Positions 7,052 to 14,811 of a DNA stretch of 64,000 nucleotides are shown in pieces. The notes under the pieces were generated by a model. That model was not told the DNA's origin. It ran no database searches and saw nothing but the letters and a program-made list of their open reading frames with translations. The first letter of the stretch is position 1. Each line of letters starts with the position of its first letter. A program made the translations under genes and the position numbers. The DNA is from a virus, in the IMG/VR virus record IMGVR_UViG_3300017989_000003, positions 91,387 through 155,386 of that record, one strand, 5' to 3'.

Positions 7052-8446
7052 ATGCGAAAAAATTCCAAAACCAATTCCAAAACCAATTCCAAAACCAATT
7101 CCAAAACCAATTCCAAAACCAAAACTGACAAACCGAAAACCGAAATCAAAACCGAAAAAACTGAAACAAATGAAATTCAAGTCTTTGAAAACATGATTTC
7201 AGATTTTCGAAAATCTGAAAAGAAAGTGGAAATTGTAAATTTACCGATTACAATTTTTGAGAAAATATCGGGGTTAAAGCCCGATAGTCAATTGTCAAGG
7301 TTTGATAGTTTGAAGAAAAATTCAAAGAAAAAAGACGACTTGAGCCAGTGTACGAGCTCAAGCCAATTGCCTGCAATAACAATTCAAATTTCACAGAATG
7401 ATGTGAAATTGACAGATGGCAATCGTCGGGTTAAATTTTGCTTAAGCAATAAGCAAAATTCTGCTTTTTCACAAATAAAAGCTAGATTAGAAAAGGTAGA
7501 GATATCTGACAGTTGTCTACTTCAGGATTCTAATCTTACTTTTGATTTTCAATCTTTCTTGTACAACTATCTTCTTGCTAGTGAAGAAGATAAAAAATTG
7601 CCAATAGTCAAAAAGCGGATTATTGACATATCTTCCTTTTTAGTCGCTTTTGGATTTATCGAAAGCGTAAAAGACATTGAATCTATGGATTTGCAAAAAG
7701 TCAAATCATTGCCGAAAATCTCAAAATCTTTTCTAGCATTAATGCTGGAAAAGAACTACGAGATAGACGGCAATAAAAAATCTTCCTTAGATTTAATATG
7801 TCGAGTATCGAACGAAAAGAAAACTACAATTCTTAATAGTCTAAAAAAATCAATCAATAAAAAAGACTATTTGTACAGAATTTCATTGCTGTACAATGAA
7901 TTAAAAGAAAAATCGGAAAGTGGTAAAACTGATAAGGAAGATAAAAAATCGGAAAATGGTAAAACTGATAAGGAAGATAAAAAATCAAATAAAAAGAAAG
8001 CTCCTGCCACGAGCAAGAAAGAGTCGAATTACACAAATATCAATAATGATAACTGTGTAACTAATGCTTTGATGCACTCGACTGATACACATATAATATT
8101 TCTGATACTAACGCAATTCGTATTTTGCGAATTGTTCAGAAATAAATATCCTATCCGTACAATTTCAGAAGCAGACATAAGCAACGAGAAAAACATTTTT
8201 GATGATTGTACTGATATAATTAGTGACTATACTGTCACTAATTATAAAGCTGCAATTAAATCATCTAAAAAGAATCTAACTAATATTCGACAGCAATTAA
8301 TCACATGCCAAAAAAATATAGTCGCTAAACAAGATTTAGCGAAAATAGGGTATATTATCAATTATCTAGATGCTTTTATGGAAATAACGACCTTAGATGA
8401 TATTTATGAGTTATTAGGGGTAAAAGAATTAATTTCTAATGAATAA
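7052..8446 (+). CDS. Large low-complexity protein with possible ParB-like segment
   Basis: Predicted 464-residue Lys/Ser-rich protein. Residues 4-23 are five NSKT units; residues about 287-310 are two KTDKEDKKSE-type units. The segment around LPAITIQISQNDVKLTDGNRRV resembles the GNRR core of ParB/sulfiredoxin-fold domains, which is weak evidence. No membrane segment. GAGGTG precedes the ATG, and two terminators in tandem follow. Could be a DNA-binding or virion-associated protein; function unknown. Confidence 0.7.
   Translation: MRKNSKTNSKTNSKTNSKTNSKTKTDKPKTEIKTEKTETNEIQVFENMISDFRKSEKKVEIVNLPITIFEKISGLKPDSQLSRFDSLKKNSKKKDDLSQCTSSSQLPAITIQISQNDVKLTDGNRRVKFCLSNKQNSAFSQIKARLEKVEISDSCLLQDSNLTFDFQSFLYNYLLASEEDKKLPIVKKRIIDISSFLVAFGFIESVKDIESMDLQKVKSLPKISKSFLALMLEKNYEIDGNKKSSLDLICRVSNEKKTTILNSLKKSINKKDYLYRISLLYNELKEKSESGKTDKEDKKSENGKTDKEDKKSNKKKAPATSKKESNYTNINNDNCVTNALMHSTDTHIIFLILTQFVFCELFRNKYPIRTISEADISNEKNIFDDCTDIISDYTVTNYKAAIKSSKKNLTNIRQQLITCQKNIVAKQDLAKIGYIINYLDAFMEITTLDDIYELLGVKELISNE
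7061..7120 (+). repeat. 12-bp tandem repeat, five copies
   Basis: Five perfect copies of AATTCCAAAACC at the start of the gene at 7052, encoding NSKT units. Likely to vary in copy number by slippage, in steps of four residues. Confidence 0.9.
7910..7981 (+). repeat. 36-bp tandem repeat, two copies
   Basis: Two nearly identical 36-bp units (7910-7945, 7946-7981) encoding a 12-residue charged repeat, with a short partial third unit. Confidence 0.85.
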
Positions 8447-8489
8447 TAATAATTTAATGTACAATCGTTAAATTATTTCTCAAAAATAA

Positions 8490-8529
8490 AAAGCGCTAGA
8501 ATCACAAAAAAGATTCTAGCGCTTTTTTT
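8490..8529 (+). terminator. Intrinsic terminator
   Basis: Perfect 14-bp stem AAAGCGCTAGAATC with its complement, 8-base loop, T-run. The A-rich left arm allows action in both directions. Confidence 0.92.
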
Positions 8530-8578
8530 GTATTTTCACTTTTTGCATTAATCAATCATATATACAATTGATTATATA

Positions 8579-8625
8579 AAGCTTGTATTTGCTTAGTCTA
8601 TACTTTGCAAATACAAGCTTTTTTT
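8579..8625 (+). terminator. Second tandem intrinsic terminator
   Basis: Perfect 14-bp stem AAGCTTGTATTTGC with its complement, 14-base loop, T-run. Backs up the terminator at 8490. Confidence 0.92.
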
Positions 8626-9443
8626 ATTGCTTTCATACTTTAATACTAATAGCATATCTAATAAATTCTAGCGCTAATACAATTAAAATAAAAGTATGTT
8701 GATAAATGAAAAATAAACAATTGTAAATAATTGTATTAGCAAATCTAATGCCAAATATCATATACAATAATACCTAGTCAACTAGTGGATTATCAGCTAA
8801 TCGTATAAATTCACTTGTACAATACAGTATATATTATGATTATGATTTCAACCGATTAGTTAATTATATGATTAGCATTATTGCTTTTTATCAGTATTGA
8901 CAAATGTATGCGCAATGACAAAATAGAAAATAGTAAAATTTCAAATTGACAAAAAGCAATACCGAACCTAAGGCTTAATTGCCAACTGTCAGAGCCACCC
9001 ATACATTTGTCAATTTTGACGGGTGGCGCCCAAGAATGACCACCCCCTCAAGATTTACTGAAAATTCGAATGTCAAGCACTCCACGGTCAAAAATCAGGC
9101 TCACGTCAACCACCTCTCAACACCCGTCCCACAAAGCAGTCACAACAGCCACCATTGCCAAAACAGCCACCCAGGTACTATGGTGAGTAAAAAAATTTTT
9201 GGAAAAAATCTAGGTGTGTCAAGGGGTTTTTTGCAACCGGTAACGGCGTAGTATGGTTTTGGGGGTAGTACACCACAACATATAGTCTCGATGGAAACAG
9301 CCGTTTCAGGCGTTATTTATCGACTGGACGCCCATTGTACCTGGGTTTATCGTCTCGATGTCATTATTTACTTTTTGGTTCTCATACAAAAATGCTGGAG
9401 TTATCATTTGTTCTAATTCGTAAATCACTTAGTCCATAAACAA
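8626..9443. other. Non-coding AT-rich region with inverted repeats
   Basis: About 820 bp with no supported gene. It holds a 13-bp perfect inverted repeat (GCTAATACAATTA at 8673-8685, complement at 8728-8740), many short GATTAG/CTAATC segments, an inverted copy of the dispersed CCCCTTGACA repeat (9217-9247), and a repeated TCTCGATG (about 9284 and 9352). Possible regulatory region or integration scar next to the transposon end. Confidence 0.5.
9217..9247 (-). repeat. Copy E of dispersed CCCCTTGACA repeat (inverted)
   Basis: On the minus strand it reads CCGTTACCGGTTGCAAAA then ACCCCTTGACA, matching copies at 4090, 28180, 46956 and 57830. Its upstream flank (GTTGTGGTGT, ACTACGCC) resembles copy D at 4056-4128. 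No gene lies directly downstream. Confidence 0.6.
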
Positions 9444-9448
9444 GTGAA

Positions 9449-10570
9449 CTACCCTCGCCTAAAGGCGAGAGCTTCCTGTAAAGTTACAGAACACTCTCTT
9501 TCGAGAATGGCTTGTCCCAAGCAAAATATGTTTTTAGCTGCGTTCACGTCTCTATCTTCTTCATAACTACAAGAACACTTATATCGTCGCTTATGCAATG
9601 GCATGTCTTGTTTCTGACCACAATTGTTACAAGTCTTTGAAGTATCTTGTGGATTGATTTTTACAAGCGTTTTAGTTTTGTAAGAAAGATAGGATATGAA
9701 TTTCGCTAATTGAGAATTTCTTAATTCTCTGTTTAATCCTCTTATTTCAGATTCAGACATTTTCTTCAAAGCAAGGTCTTCGCAAATAATTGTATCGTAT
9801 TTGGAGGATAGGTTTTTTGAAACCTTATGCAAAAAATCATTAATTTTACGATTCTTTACATCATACAATCTTTGAATAACCTCGCTCAAAAATCTAAAAT
9901 ATCTTGACCCCTTTTTACATTGCGTATCCCTCCTTGATTTAAGTTTATTGATTTTCTTATCAAAATATTTTGCGTGTGTTTTATTTTTGATAATTTTACT
10001 CTCTGATGTTGCTACAAGATTTGTTATACCGACATCTATCCCAATAATGCCGTTACCTAATTTCTCTTTTTCGTAGTCGGTTGTTATACAAAGAAACCAT
10101 TTATTATTTTCACACTTAATAGTTACTGTTTTGATGTTTCCTTGAATATCCCTGTGTCTATTGAATTTCACATCTCCATAAATTTTTGTATGGAAAATAT
10201 TACCTTGAATCGAATAACCCGATTGAGGATAAATTATACTGAAGAAATTACGACAACTTCTAAATTTAGGAAACCCTGCTTTTTTACCGCACTTAACCCT
10301 ACGGAAAAAATTTTTATATGAAATATCTAATCTGTAGGTTACCTGTTGGACAACCTGACTGTGAATTTCAGCTAAAACGGGGTCTTTAGATTTCAATTCA
10401 GGTATTTGCTTTTGCAAATCATATCTTGATAAACTCGTTTTGTCTTTTTTATATGCTTCGATTTTTTGATTTAGAAAATAATTATACAACCAATTGAGCT
10501 TATTGGCATGAAACCACAACTGGCTTTGCTGTTCTTTTGAAGGATGCAACCTAAACTTATAAGTTATCAT
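9449..10570 (-). CDS. tnpB: TnpB RNA-guided endonuclease (IS605 family)
   Basis: Predicted 373-residue protein. RuvC residues look intact: Asp179 (GIDVG), Glu264 (IICEDL), Asp341 (DRDVNAA). A zinc finger (Cys314, 317, 332, 334) lies between. TnpB proteins cut DNA next to a short motif using an RNA made from the element's 3' end, and help the transposon persist. Here the guide portion would begin at 9443 and run leftward on the minus strand. The start codon overlaps the tnpA remnant stop (ATGA), the usual tnpA-tnpB junction. Confidence 0.93.
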   Translation of the reverse strand: MITYKFRLHPSKEQQSQLWFHANKLNWLYNYFLNQKIEAYKKDKTSLSRYDLQKQIPELKSKDPVLAEIHSQVVQQVTYRLDISYKNFFRRVKCGKKAGFPKFRSCRNFFSIIYPQSGYSIQGNIFHTKIYGDVKFNRHRDIQGNIKTVTIKCENNKWFLCITTDYEKEKLGNGIIGIDVGITNLVATSESKIIKNKTHAKYFDKKINKLKSRRDTQCKKGSRYFRFLSEVIQRLYDVKNRKINDFLHKVSKNLSSKYDTIICEDLALKKMSESEIRGLNRELRNSQLAKFISYLSYKTKTLVKINPQDTSKTCNNCGQKQDMPLHKRRYKCSCSYEEDRDVNAAKNIFCLGQAILERECSVTLQEALAFRRG

Positions 10571-10698
10571 TCTTGCAAACTCCTTTGGTTTTCAATATAT
10601 TCTTTCAAAACATCAATAGTTACGTTTCCAGTCGTCGCCAAAAAATAAGAAGGCGACCAAAACGAATCCCCCCATAATTTATCTGATATTTCATACCA
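10567..10698 (-). pseudogene. tnpA: IS200/IS605 tnpA transposase, C-terminal remnant
   Basis: A 43-codon frame reading [18 protein letters not shown] and then [12 protein letters not shown] is the C-terminal end of Y1 transposases. The N-terminal part with the HUH metal site is missing: an in-frame stop and unrelated sequence lie just upstream at about 10700. The stop overlaps the tnpB start. The transposase is dead, so any movement needs TnpA in trans. Confidence 0.8.
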
Positions 10699-10703
10699 GT
10701 TTG

Positions 10704-10901
10704 TCAATCAACTGATGGGTTGGACTCCCCAAGAGCGATTATTTTGACTGTCCCACATTCAGGACAGGCATACAAATTGGTTTTTAAGCTTCTATCCATC
10801 ATTTTACCGCCAAACACAACACCCTCAATCGGGTCTCCAATAATGAAGAACTTAATTTGGTCTGGGTCTTGGTCGTCATAGCCGCATGCTTTACATTTCA
10901 T
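10704..10901 (-). CDS. Zinc-ribbon hypothetical protein
   Basis: Predicted 65-residue protein with two CxxC pairs (CKAC, CPEC), a small zinc ribbon. AAAGGA precedes the ATG. It ends at the transposon boundary, so its last residues may have been replaced by the insertion. The frame is open back to the stop of the gene upstream. Confidence 0.65.
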   Translation of the reverse strand: MKCKACGYDDQDPDQIKFFIIGDPIEGVVFGGKMMDRSLKTNLYACPECGTVKIIALGESNPSVD

Positions 10902-10964
10902 GGTAATCCTTTCAGTTTGTTGTTGTTGTATTACTTCTATTCCCTGTCTTTTTACCTCTTTGGG

Positions 10965-11563
10965 TCAATCACAAAATTCTCTGTCTGCTTCCAATTGCTT
11001 CGCAGTTTCATCAATAGCGTCAAATAGCCCTTCATCTTCGTTTTTACAATATAGTTCTTTCATATAATTGATGATATTTGTGTAGTTAATAGCCTTGGCG
11101 TCCATATCTATGAACGCCGAGTGAATCACGCTTAACCTTTTGCATAAAATCTCGTAGAAAAACTTATAATCAATCGTTTTGTCATAATTCAGGCAGTACT
11201 CAGTAATATAAAATCTATTATTAGAGTACTCTATCAATCCCCAGCCATCAGGTATTTCAGAAGGTTTAGAAGGTTCTTTGGTGTCACAAAATATCTTATA
11301 GCATTAACAGTGCATAATTTCTTTTTCTTCTGGTTAAAGAAATCTGCTCTACTAATTTTTATTTCAATTAACATAGGCAAACTGATGTAATAACACTTTG
11401 GAAAAGCCAGTATATCAATTTTTTCGTTGAACTTTCTTGGTTTATGTAATTGGACTTCAGTAAAAACCATCGAGCAATTTAGTCGTCTAGGCATACCACT
11501 TTTAGGTTTTAACAGCCAAGCTATAGTTCTATCAGTTAGTTCTTTGGTTTTTATATCAGCCAT
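10965..11563 (-). pseudogene. PD-(D/E)XK-like nuclease gene with a frameshift
   Basis: Two frames together make one protein of about 199 residues. The first (11563 to about 11280) carries IDILAF and LIEIKISRADFF, a PD-(D/E)XK-type Asp and Glu-x-Lys set. The second supplies EIPDGWGLIEYSNNRFY, which reads as its continuation. The join is at an AAA run near 11277-11279; one extra A would restore the frame. The second frame has no ATG or ribosome site of its own. Real lesion or sequencing error; nuclease function is inferred from motifs only. Confidence 0.65.
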
Positions 11564-11714
11564 TTGCTCCTTCTGTTCCTTTTGTTGCTTTATTTACTTC
11601 CGAATAATCTTTTGCGCTTTTTTCGTTCGCCTCTTTTATTATTTTATCAATATCTTTTTTATTAATTAATTTACGGGCTTTTTTAAGCATTTTTTCCATA
11701 TCTTTCGCTTTCAT
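11556..11714 (-). CDS. Small Lys-rich protein
   Basis: Predicted 52-residue protein, Lys/Ala/Glu-rich and helical, with a perfect AAGGAG site before the ATG. It ends overlapping the next ATG by 8 bases. The start cassette (TAAGGAGTAAGCGATGAAAGCG) is repeated exactly before the gene at 11997. Function unknown. Confidence 0.6.
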   Translation of the reverse strand: MKAKDMEKMLKKARKLINKKDIDKIIKEANEKSAKDYSEVNKATKGTEGANG

Positions 11715-11724
11715 CGCTTACTCC

Positions 11725-11997
11725 TTATTTATTAAATTTTAATAACTTCCAACTAATAGTTAAAAAATCACCATCCTCATAAATTTTATATCCTTTTTCT
11801 TCATAATGCTTGACAATTTGTTTTCTTAAATATTTCAGAGTGATTGATAACTCAATCTCATATAAGCCTCATATTGTATAACTTAGAATGATTTTGTCAA
11901 TTTTCTCTATCGCTTCTTCAATAGTATATTCAAAAGAAATTGACAGATAATTAACTCTGTTATTGTCCGATAATTTATAAGCTTCTTCCGCTTTCAT
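11725..11997 (-). pseudogene. Small phage protein gene with one in-frame UGA
   Basis: Ninety codons from an ATG with AAGGAG to TAA, interrupted only by TGA at codon 43 (11869-11871). After it the frame reads GLYEIELSITL..., ending GYKIYEDGDFLTISW. That ending is typical of short phage proteins with a C-terminal yTISW motif, so the two parts look like one gene. The stop is placed so that the next gene's ribosome site follows at once. Either a nonsense mutation or readthrough. Confidence 0.6.
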
Positions 11998-12000
11998 CGC

Positions 12001-12351
12001 TTACTCCTTATTTAGTTCGGTATTTTCCACAGCTTTATCTACACTATCCCAATTAATTGTACTTTCTATGTATTCAGTTTCAGAAAGAGAAAACCATTTT
12101 TCCCCCCATGGCAATTTGTTCTCACAAGATTTACAAATAAACTTCTCCCTAAACCTCTTAACCAGCAATTTCAGATTTTTGTTTACAGAGGCGTTCACTT
12201 CGTCTCTTGACTTTGGTAAACCTTGAGAATTCTTATTCCATGGATTAACTGTTTGCATTGAAACAATGGTTCTCTGTCTATTTTTTCCGCATTTTTCGCA
12301 AACACCTTTGATAACTGTTTTTGATACCACTGTTTGAAAATCTGTTTTCAT
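12001..12351 (-). CDS. Zinc-binding hypothetical protein
   Basis: Predicted 116-residue protein with CEKCG near residue 18 and CKSCE near residue 75, a probable split zinc site. Not recognised. The last codons AAG GAG TAA are also the ribosome site for the gene at 11997. The start overlaps the UGA-interrupted gene upstream (ATGA). Confidence 0.7.
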   Translation of the reverse strand: MKTDFQTVVSKTVIKGVCEKCGKNRQRTIVSMQTVNPWNKNSQGLPKSRDEVNASVNKNLKLLVKRFREKFICKSCENKLPWGEKWFSLSETEYIESTINWDSVDKAVENTELNKE

Positions 12352-12560
12352 TTTCCCTCACTTTTCTTTGTTCTAAATTCATAAAAATTGTATCCACTTT
12401 TATCGTCATATTCTGGTACATCTAGTAATTCGGCTAAAATTCTTTCGTGCTCTCTATGAGCATCAACATCTTCTCAGCAGCTACACCCTTCAGAGTGCAT
12501 ATAATTTGCAACCGCTTCTCTTATTTTTTCTAATAATTCTTGTTTTTCCGTTTTACCCAT
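12348..12560 (-). pseudogene. GCSCC-motif phage protein gene with in-frame UGA at a Cys position
   Basis: Seventy codons from ATG 12560 to TGA 12348, broken only by TGA at codon 29 (12474-12476). The protein reads YMHSEGCSC-[UGA]-EDVDAH, later LLDVPEYDDKSGYNF. This is a widespread small phage protein whose motif is GCSCC followed by xD...H, so the UGA falls on the last conserved Cys (from memory of the family). Both ends overlap neighbouring genes (TAATG and ATGA), as intact genes do. The best single case for UGA readthrough as Cys, or else a recent nonsense mutation. Confidence 0.7.
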
Positions 12561-12985
12561 TAATACTCCTCTATAAGTTCAGGGTTATCGTGAACATTGC
12601 CGATAATTTCTTTGAACGCTATACACAAAGAATTTATTGGCTCAATTCTGGAATCGTCTAAATACATTATGTACCATCCGTTGCCCTCAATGATGTATTC
12701 ATCGGTTTTTTCATATTCGCCGAATTTTACTATCATTAATTCATCATTATAGTCGGCAATAATATCATCTTCGTAAATTTCCTTGCCGTTTTCACCGTCT
12801 TTTGACCCTGTGTATTGCCCCACAGTTTTAGGGTCAATAGGAACTTGAACATACGATACACCGCTGTTATCATCAATCTTTACAAGCATCGAATTATTGA
12901 CTGACAACAACCCATAAACCCAGTCACCTTTATCTATTGTATGTATCTGGTCTGTAGCAATTGCTCTAAATTTTATTTCTCGCAT
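12560..12985 (-). CDS. yopX: YopX family protein
   Basis: Predicted 141-residue protein with the whole YopX signature: REIKFRA at the N-terminus, WVYGLL, PKTVGQYTG, NGKEIYEDDII, and a C-terminal EIIGNVHDNPELI. YopX proteins are common in phages of low-GC bacteria; their function is not known. Start cassette AAGGAGTAGTCATG. A deleted relative lies at 14690 and a divergent one at 20531. Confidence 0.9.
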   Translation of the reverse strand: MREIKFRAIATDQIHTIDKGDWVYGLLSVNNSMLVKIDDNSGVSYVQVPIDPKTVGQYTGSKDGENGKEIYEDDIIADYNDELMIVKFGEYEKTDEYIIEGNGWYIMYLDDSRIEPINSLCIAFKEIIGNVHDNPELIEEY

Positions 12986-12994
12986 GACTACTCC

Positions 12995-13267
12995 TTATTT
13001 AATTTCGTCTTCCCAAAACACCATATCTTTAAGTCGCATAATTTGGTTTTCCAGCGACAAAATCTTACTATCACGCAATTCCGTAGCTCTTTTTACCGCC
13101 TGTTTTTTACTCGCGAAAGCACTGAGTCCTATTTTGAACACCCCATAACTTAGTCCTATTCTTTTTCGTTCTTCTTCAGAGATATGGTAATAATTATCAT
13201 CAACAGGCTTTGCTTCTGCCGTAATAATACCTCTTGTCAGCGCTTTGTCTGTAATATAGATTTTCAT
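12995..13267 (-). CDS. Conserved phage hypothetical protein
   Basis: Predicted 90-residue protein: MKIYITDKALTRGI N-terminus, Tyr-rich middle, then a helical region ending ENQIMRLKDMVF. Resembles small phage proteins of unknown function. Start cassette AAGGAGTAGTCATG. Confidence 0.75.
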   Translation of the reverse strand: MKIYITDKALTRGIITAEAKPVDDNYYHISEEERKRIGLSYGVFKIGLSAFASKKQAVKRATELRDSKILSLENQIMRLKDMVFWEDEIK

Positions 13268-13269
13268 GA

Positions 13270-13578
13270 CTACTCCTTAATTAATTCTTTTAATCTTTTA
13301 TTTTCATCTTCTGCATTACATAATTTAGAAACTATGCTATCAATAATTTTATCTTTTTCTTTTATTATTTCTTCATAGGTTTTACATTCAAATTTCGGAC
13401 AATCATTTTCATTTCCATCATCCCAATCACCGTCTATCTTACAACCATCTATTTCTCCTTCTCCATATCCGCAACCTACAATTATTGCGTGTTTACAAGC
13501 ATAAACTTGTAAATCTTCCCCTGTATAACAATTACCCTCGGCATAAGGTTTGTTATTTACATGCTCTTTTTTGTCCAT
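13270..13578 (-). CDS. Cys-rich hypothetical protein with C-terminal coiled coil
   Basis: Predicted 102-residue protein: Gly/Asp-rich N-terminal part with six Cys (residues about 17-65), then a charged helix to the end. It directly follows the radical SAM gene on the same transcript; a substrate role is conceivable but unsupported. Its last codons form the next gene's ribosome site. Confidence 0.65.
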   Translation of the reverse strand: MDKKEHVNNKPYAEGNCYTGEDLQVYACKHAIIVGCGYGEGEIDGCKIDGDWDDGNENDCPKFECKTYEEIIKEKDKIIDSIVSKLCNAEDENKRLKELIKE

Positions 13579-13580
13579 GA

Positions 13581-14540
13581 CTACTCCTTAAAGTTTTTGT
13601 GTCTATTATTATAATCTATACATACGTCTAAACAATTATTTCTACATATTTCATCTTTGTAACAATTATGTTTTATATAGTAATCAAATCTTTGCGCTCG
13701 CATAAAACATCCTACCTCGCCTATAGGTTCACAACCTTCTCGCATTTTGATTATGCAAGGATAATGATAATTTCCTCGAATAGCCATATCATCAAGTATT
13801 AACGGGCATTTATGATTATCTGTTTTTTGAATGCCTCGAACGTTCCGACCGTTTTTATAATTATTTACTCGATATTTTAATATTGGATGGCTGTTCAATA
13901 TTTCGTCAGGTATTTTTTCGCAAAATTCTAACATTTCATTCGATTGTGCAGAACTTATTATTCTTATATCTGCCACACCTAATTTGTGTGCAAGTTCAAT
14001 TGTTTCTAAAGATTGTTGAATATTGTTTTTATCAAATACACAGCCAACCGTAACATAAGTTAATCTTGATAATATCTGAATGTTATTAATGATTTGTTGA
14101 AAATATCCTGATGTCCCCGACATTTTATCCGCGAAAGATTCACAACAAGCATCTAAAGATATAGAGAAATCGTTAACACCTAATTTTTTTAATTTAATGT
14201 AATAAGAAGTTTTTTGCGAACCATTAGTTGATATTGCAATTCTTTCTATCGAAGGTTTGTTTTTTGTATATTTTATTAATTCAGGTAACCATTTTACAAG
14301 AGTTGGTTCTCCTCCACTAAATCTTATGTTTTTTAATCCTTCATTACACCACAAATCAACAATATATTTTGCATGTTCGTAGGTAATATTTGCATCTTCC
14401 TGTGTTCCACGGCAATATTTGCAATTAAAATTGCATCTATTAGTCAATAATAACTCACATCTCCACAAAGGGCTGTTTATACCTGAATTTTCTGCTCTTT
14501 CGTCAGATAATGTATAAAATCCTATATCTTCCAGTTTCAT
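13581..14540 (-). CDS. Radical SAM enzyme with C-terminal auxiliary cluster region
   Basis: Predicted 319-residue protein. The CxxxCxxC motif (Cys36, Cys40, Cys43; CNFNCKYC) binds the 4Fe-4S cluster that cleaves S-adenosylmethionine. FSGGEPTL is the SAM-binding GGE motif. The last 90 residues hold about nine Cys, as in SPASM/Twitch-type auxiliary clusters used on peptide or protein substrates. ATG 14540 follows AAGGAG; the upstream in-frame start lies inside the tRNA-like element. Substrate unknown. Confidence 0.88.
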   Translation of the reverse strand: MKLEDIGFYTLSDERAENSGINSPLWRCELLLTNRCNFNCKYCRGTQEDANITYEHAKYIVDLWCNEGLKNIRFSGGEPTLVKWLPELIKYTKNKPSIERIAISTNGSQKTSYYIKLKKLGVNDFSISLDACCESFADKMSGTSGYFQQIINNIQILSRLTYVTVGCVFDKNNIQQSLETIELAHKLGVADIRIISSAQSNEMLEFCEKIPDEILNSHPILKYRVNNYKNGRNVRGIQKTDNHKCPLILDDMAIRGNYHYPCIIKMREGCEPIGEVGCFMRAQRFDYYIKHNCYKDEICRNNCLDVCIDYNNRHKNFKE

Positions 14541-14555
14541 AATACTCCTTAAAGT

Positions 14556-14676
14556 TGGTGGGGCGGGCAAGGTTCGATACTTGCACGACAGGTTTACAGC
14601 AACCTTCTTTTACACCTGTCTTACTGCTGTTAGTATTTGCCACAGACTATTAGCGTCTAACTTTCGCCACCGCCCC
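14556..14676 (-). ncRNA. tRNA-like structured RNA, 121 nt
   Basis: On the minus strand: a 7-bp acceptor-like stem (GGGGCGG at 14676-14670 with CCGCCCC at 14566-14560), followed by ACCA; a D-arm-like GCG...CGC; a T-arm-like GCAAG/CTTGC stem with TCGAA in an 8-base loop next to the acceptor. The middle is longer than in any normal tRNA. It can form ACAGCA/TGCTGT and GACAGG/CCTGTC in pseudoknot order. A Tyr-like CTGTAAA loop can be made if 15 bases are removed. Decayed tRNA, tRNA with insertion, or a new tRNA-like RNA. Confidence 0.5.
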
Positions 14677-14689
14677 AATAATTTTTATG

Positions 14690-14811
14690 TTACTCTTTGG
14701 CTAAGTTTGGGTTACAGTGAATGTTGTCGATAATTTCAAATGAGAAATCCATCATCATTGCAAATCTAACAGTTGTTAGGTCATAAATGCTCTAAATTTT
14801 ATTTCTTGCAT
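14690..14811 (-). pseudogene. yopX: YopX remnant with internal deletion
   Basis: The 5' end reads MQEIKFRAFMT (YopX N-terminus) and then stops. In another frame the 3' end reads FEIIDNIHCNPNLAKE, matching EIIGNVHDNPELI of the intact YopX at 12560. About 100 codons between are gone. Confidence 0.7.

Larger units (their letters stand above)
9444..10698 (-). mobile_element. IS605-type element with truncated tnpA (copy 1)
   Basis: Contains intact tnpB and the last 43 codons of tnpA. The right end (9444-9475) is identical over 32 bp to the element at 25258 and includes the CTCGCC/GGCGAG hairpin that in this family is the 3' part of the TnpB guide RNA, ending TTCAC on the minus strand. The left end lies at or near 10698, where tnpA stops abruptly next to another gene. 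Without tnpA it cannot move by itself. Confidence 0.75.

Noticed and set aside
7061-7120. CRISPR-like array
   Set aside because: Units are 12 bp in direct tandem without spacers and encode NSKT repeats.
8979-9251. 90-codon plus-strand frame
   Set aside because: No ribosome site, atypical composition, and it runs through the dispersed repeat.
11270-11290. Programmed -1 frameshift in the nuclease-like gene
   Set aside because: A-CCA-AAG is not a slippery heptamer that re-pairs in both sites, and no stimulatory structure is evident; an indel is simpler.
12440-12480. Selenocysteine insertion at the UGA codons
   Set aside because: A TGCTC/GAGCA hairpin follows the UGA at 12474, but its loop lacks the expected GU, the other three cases have no clear hairpin, and no selC-like tRNA is visible.
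14556-14676. tmRNA
   Set aside because: Acceptor and T-arm fit, but the length is far too short and there is no typical tag reading frame ending in Ala-Ala.
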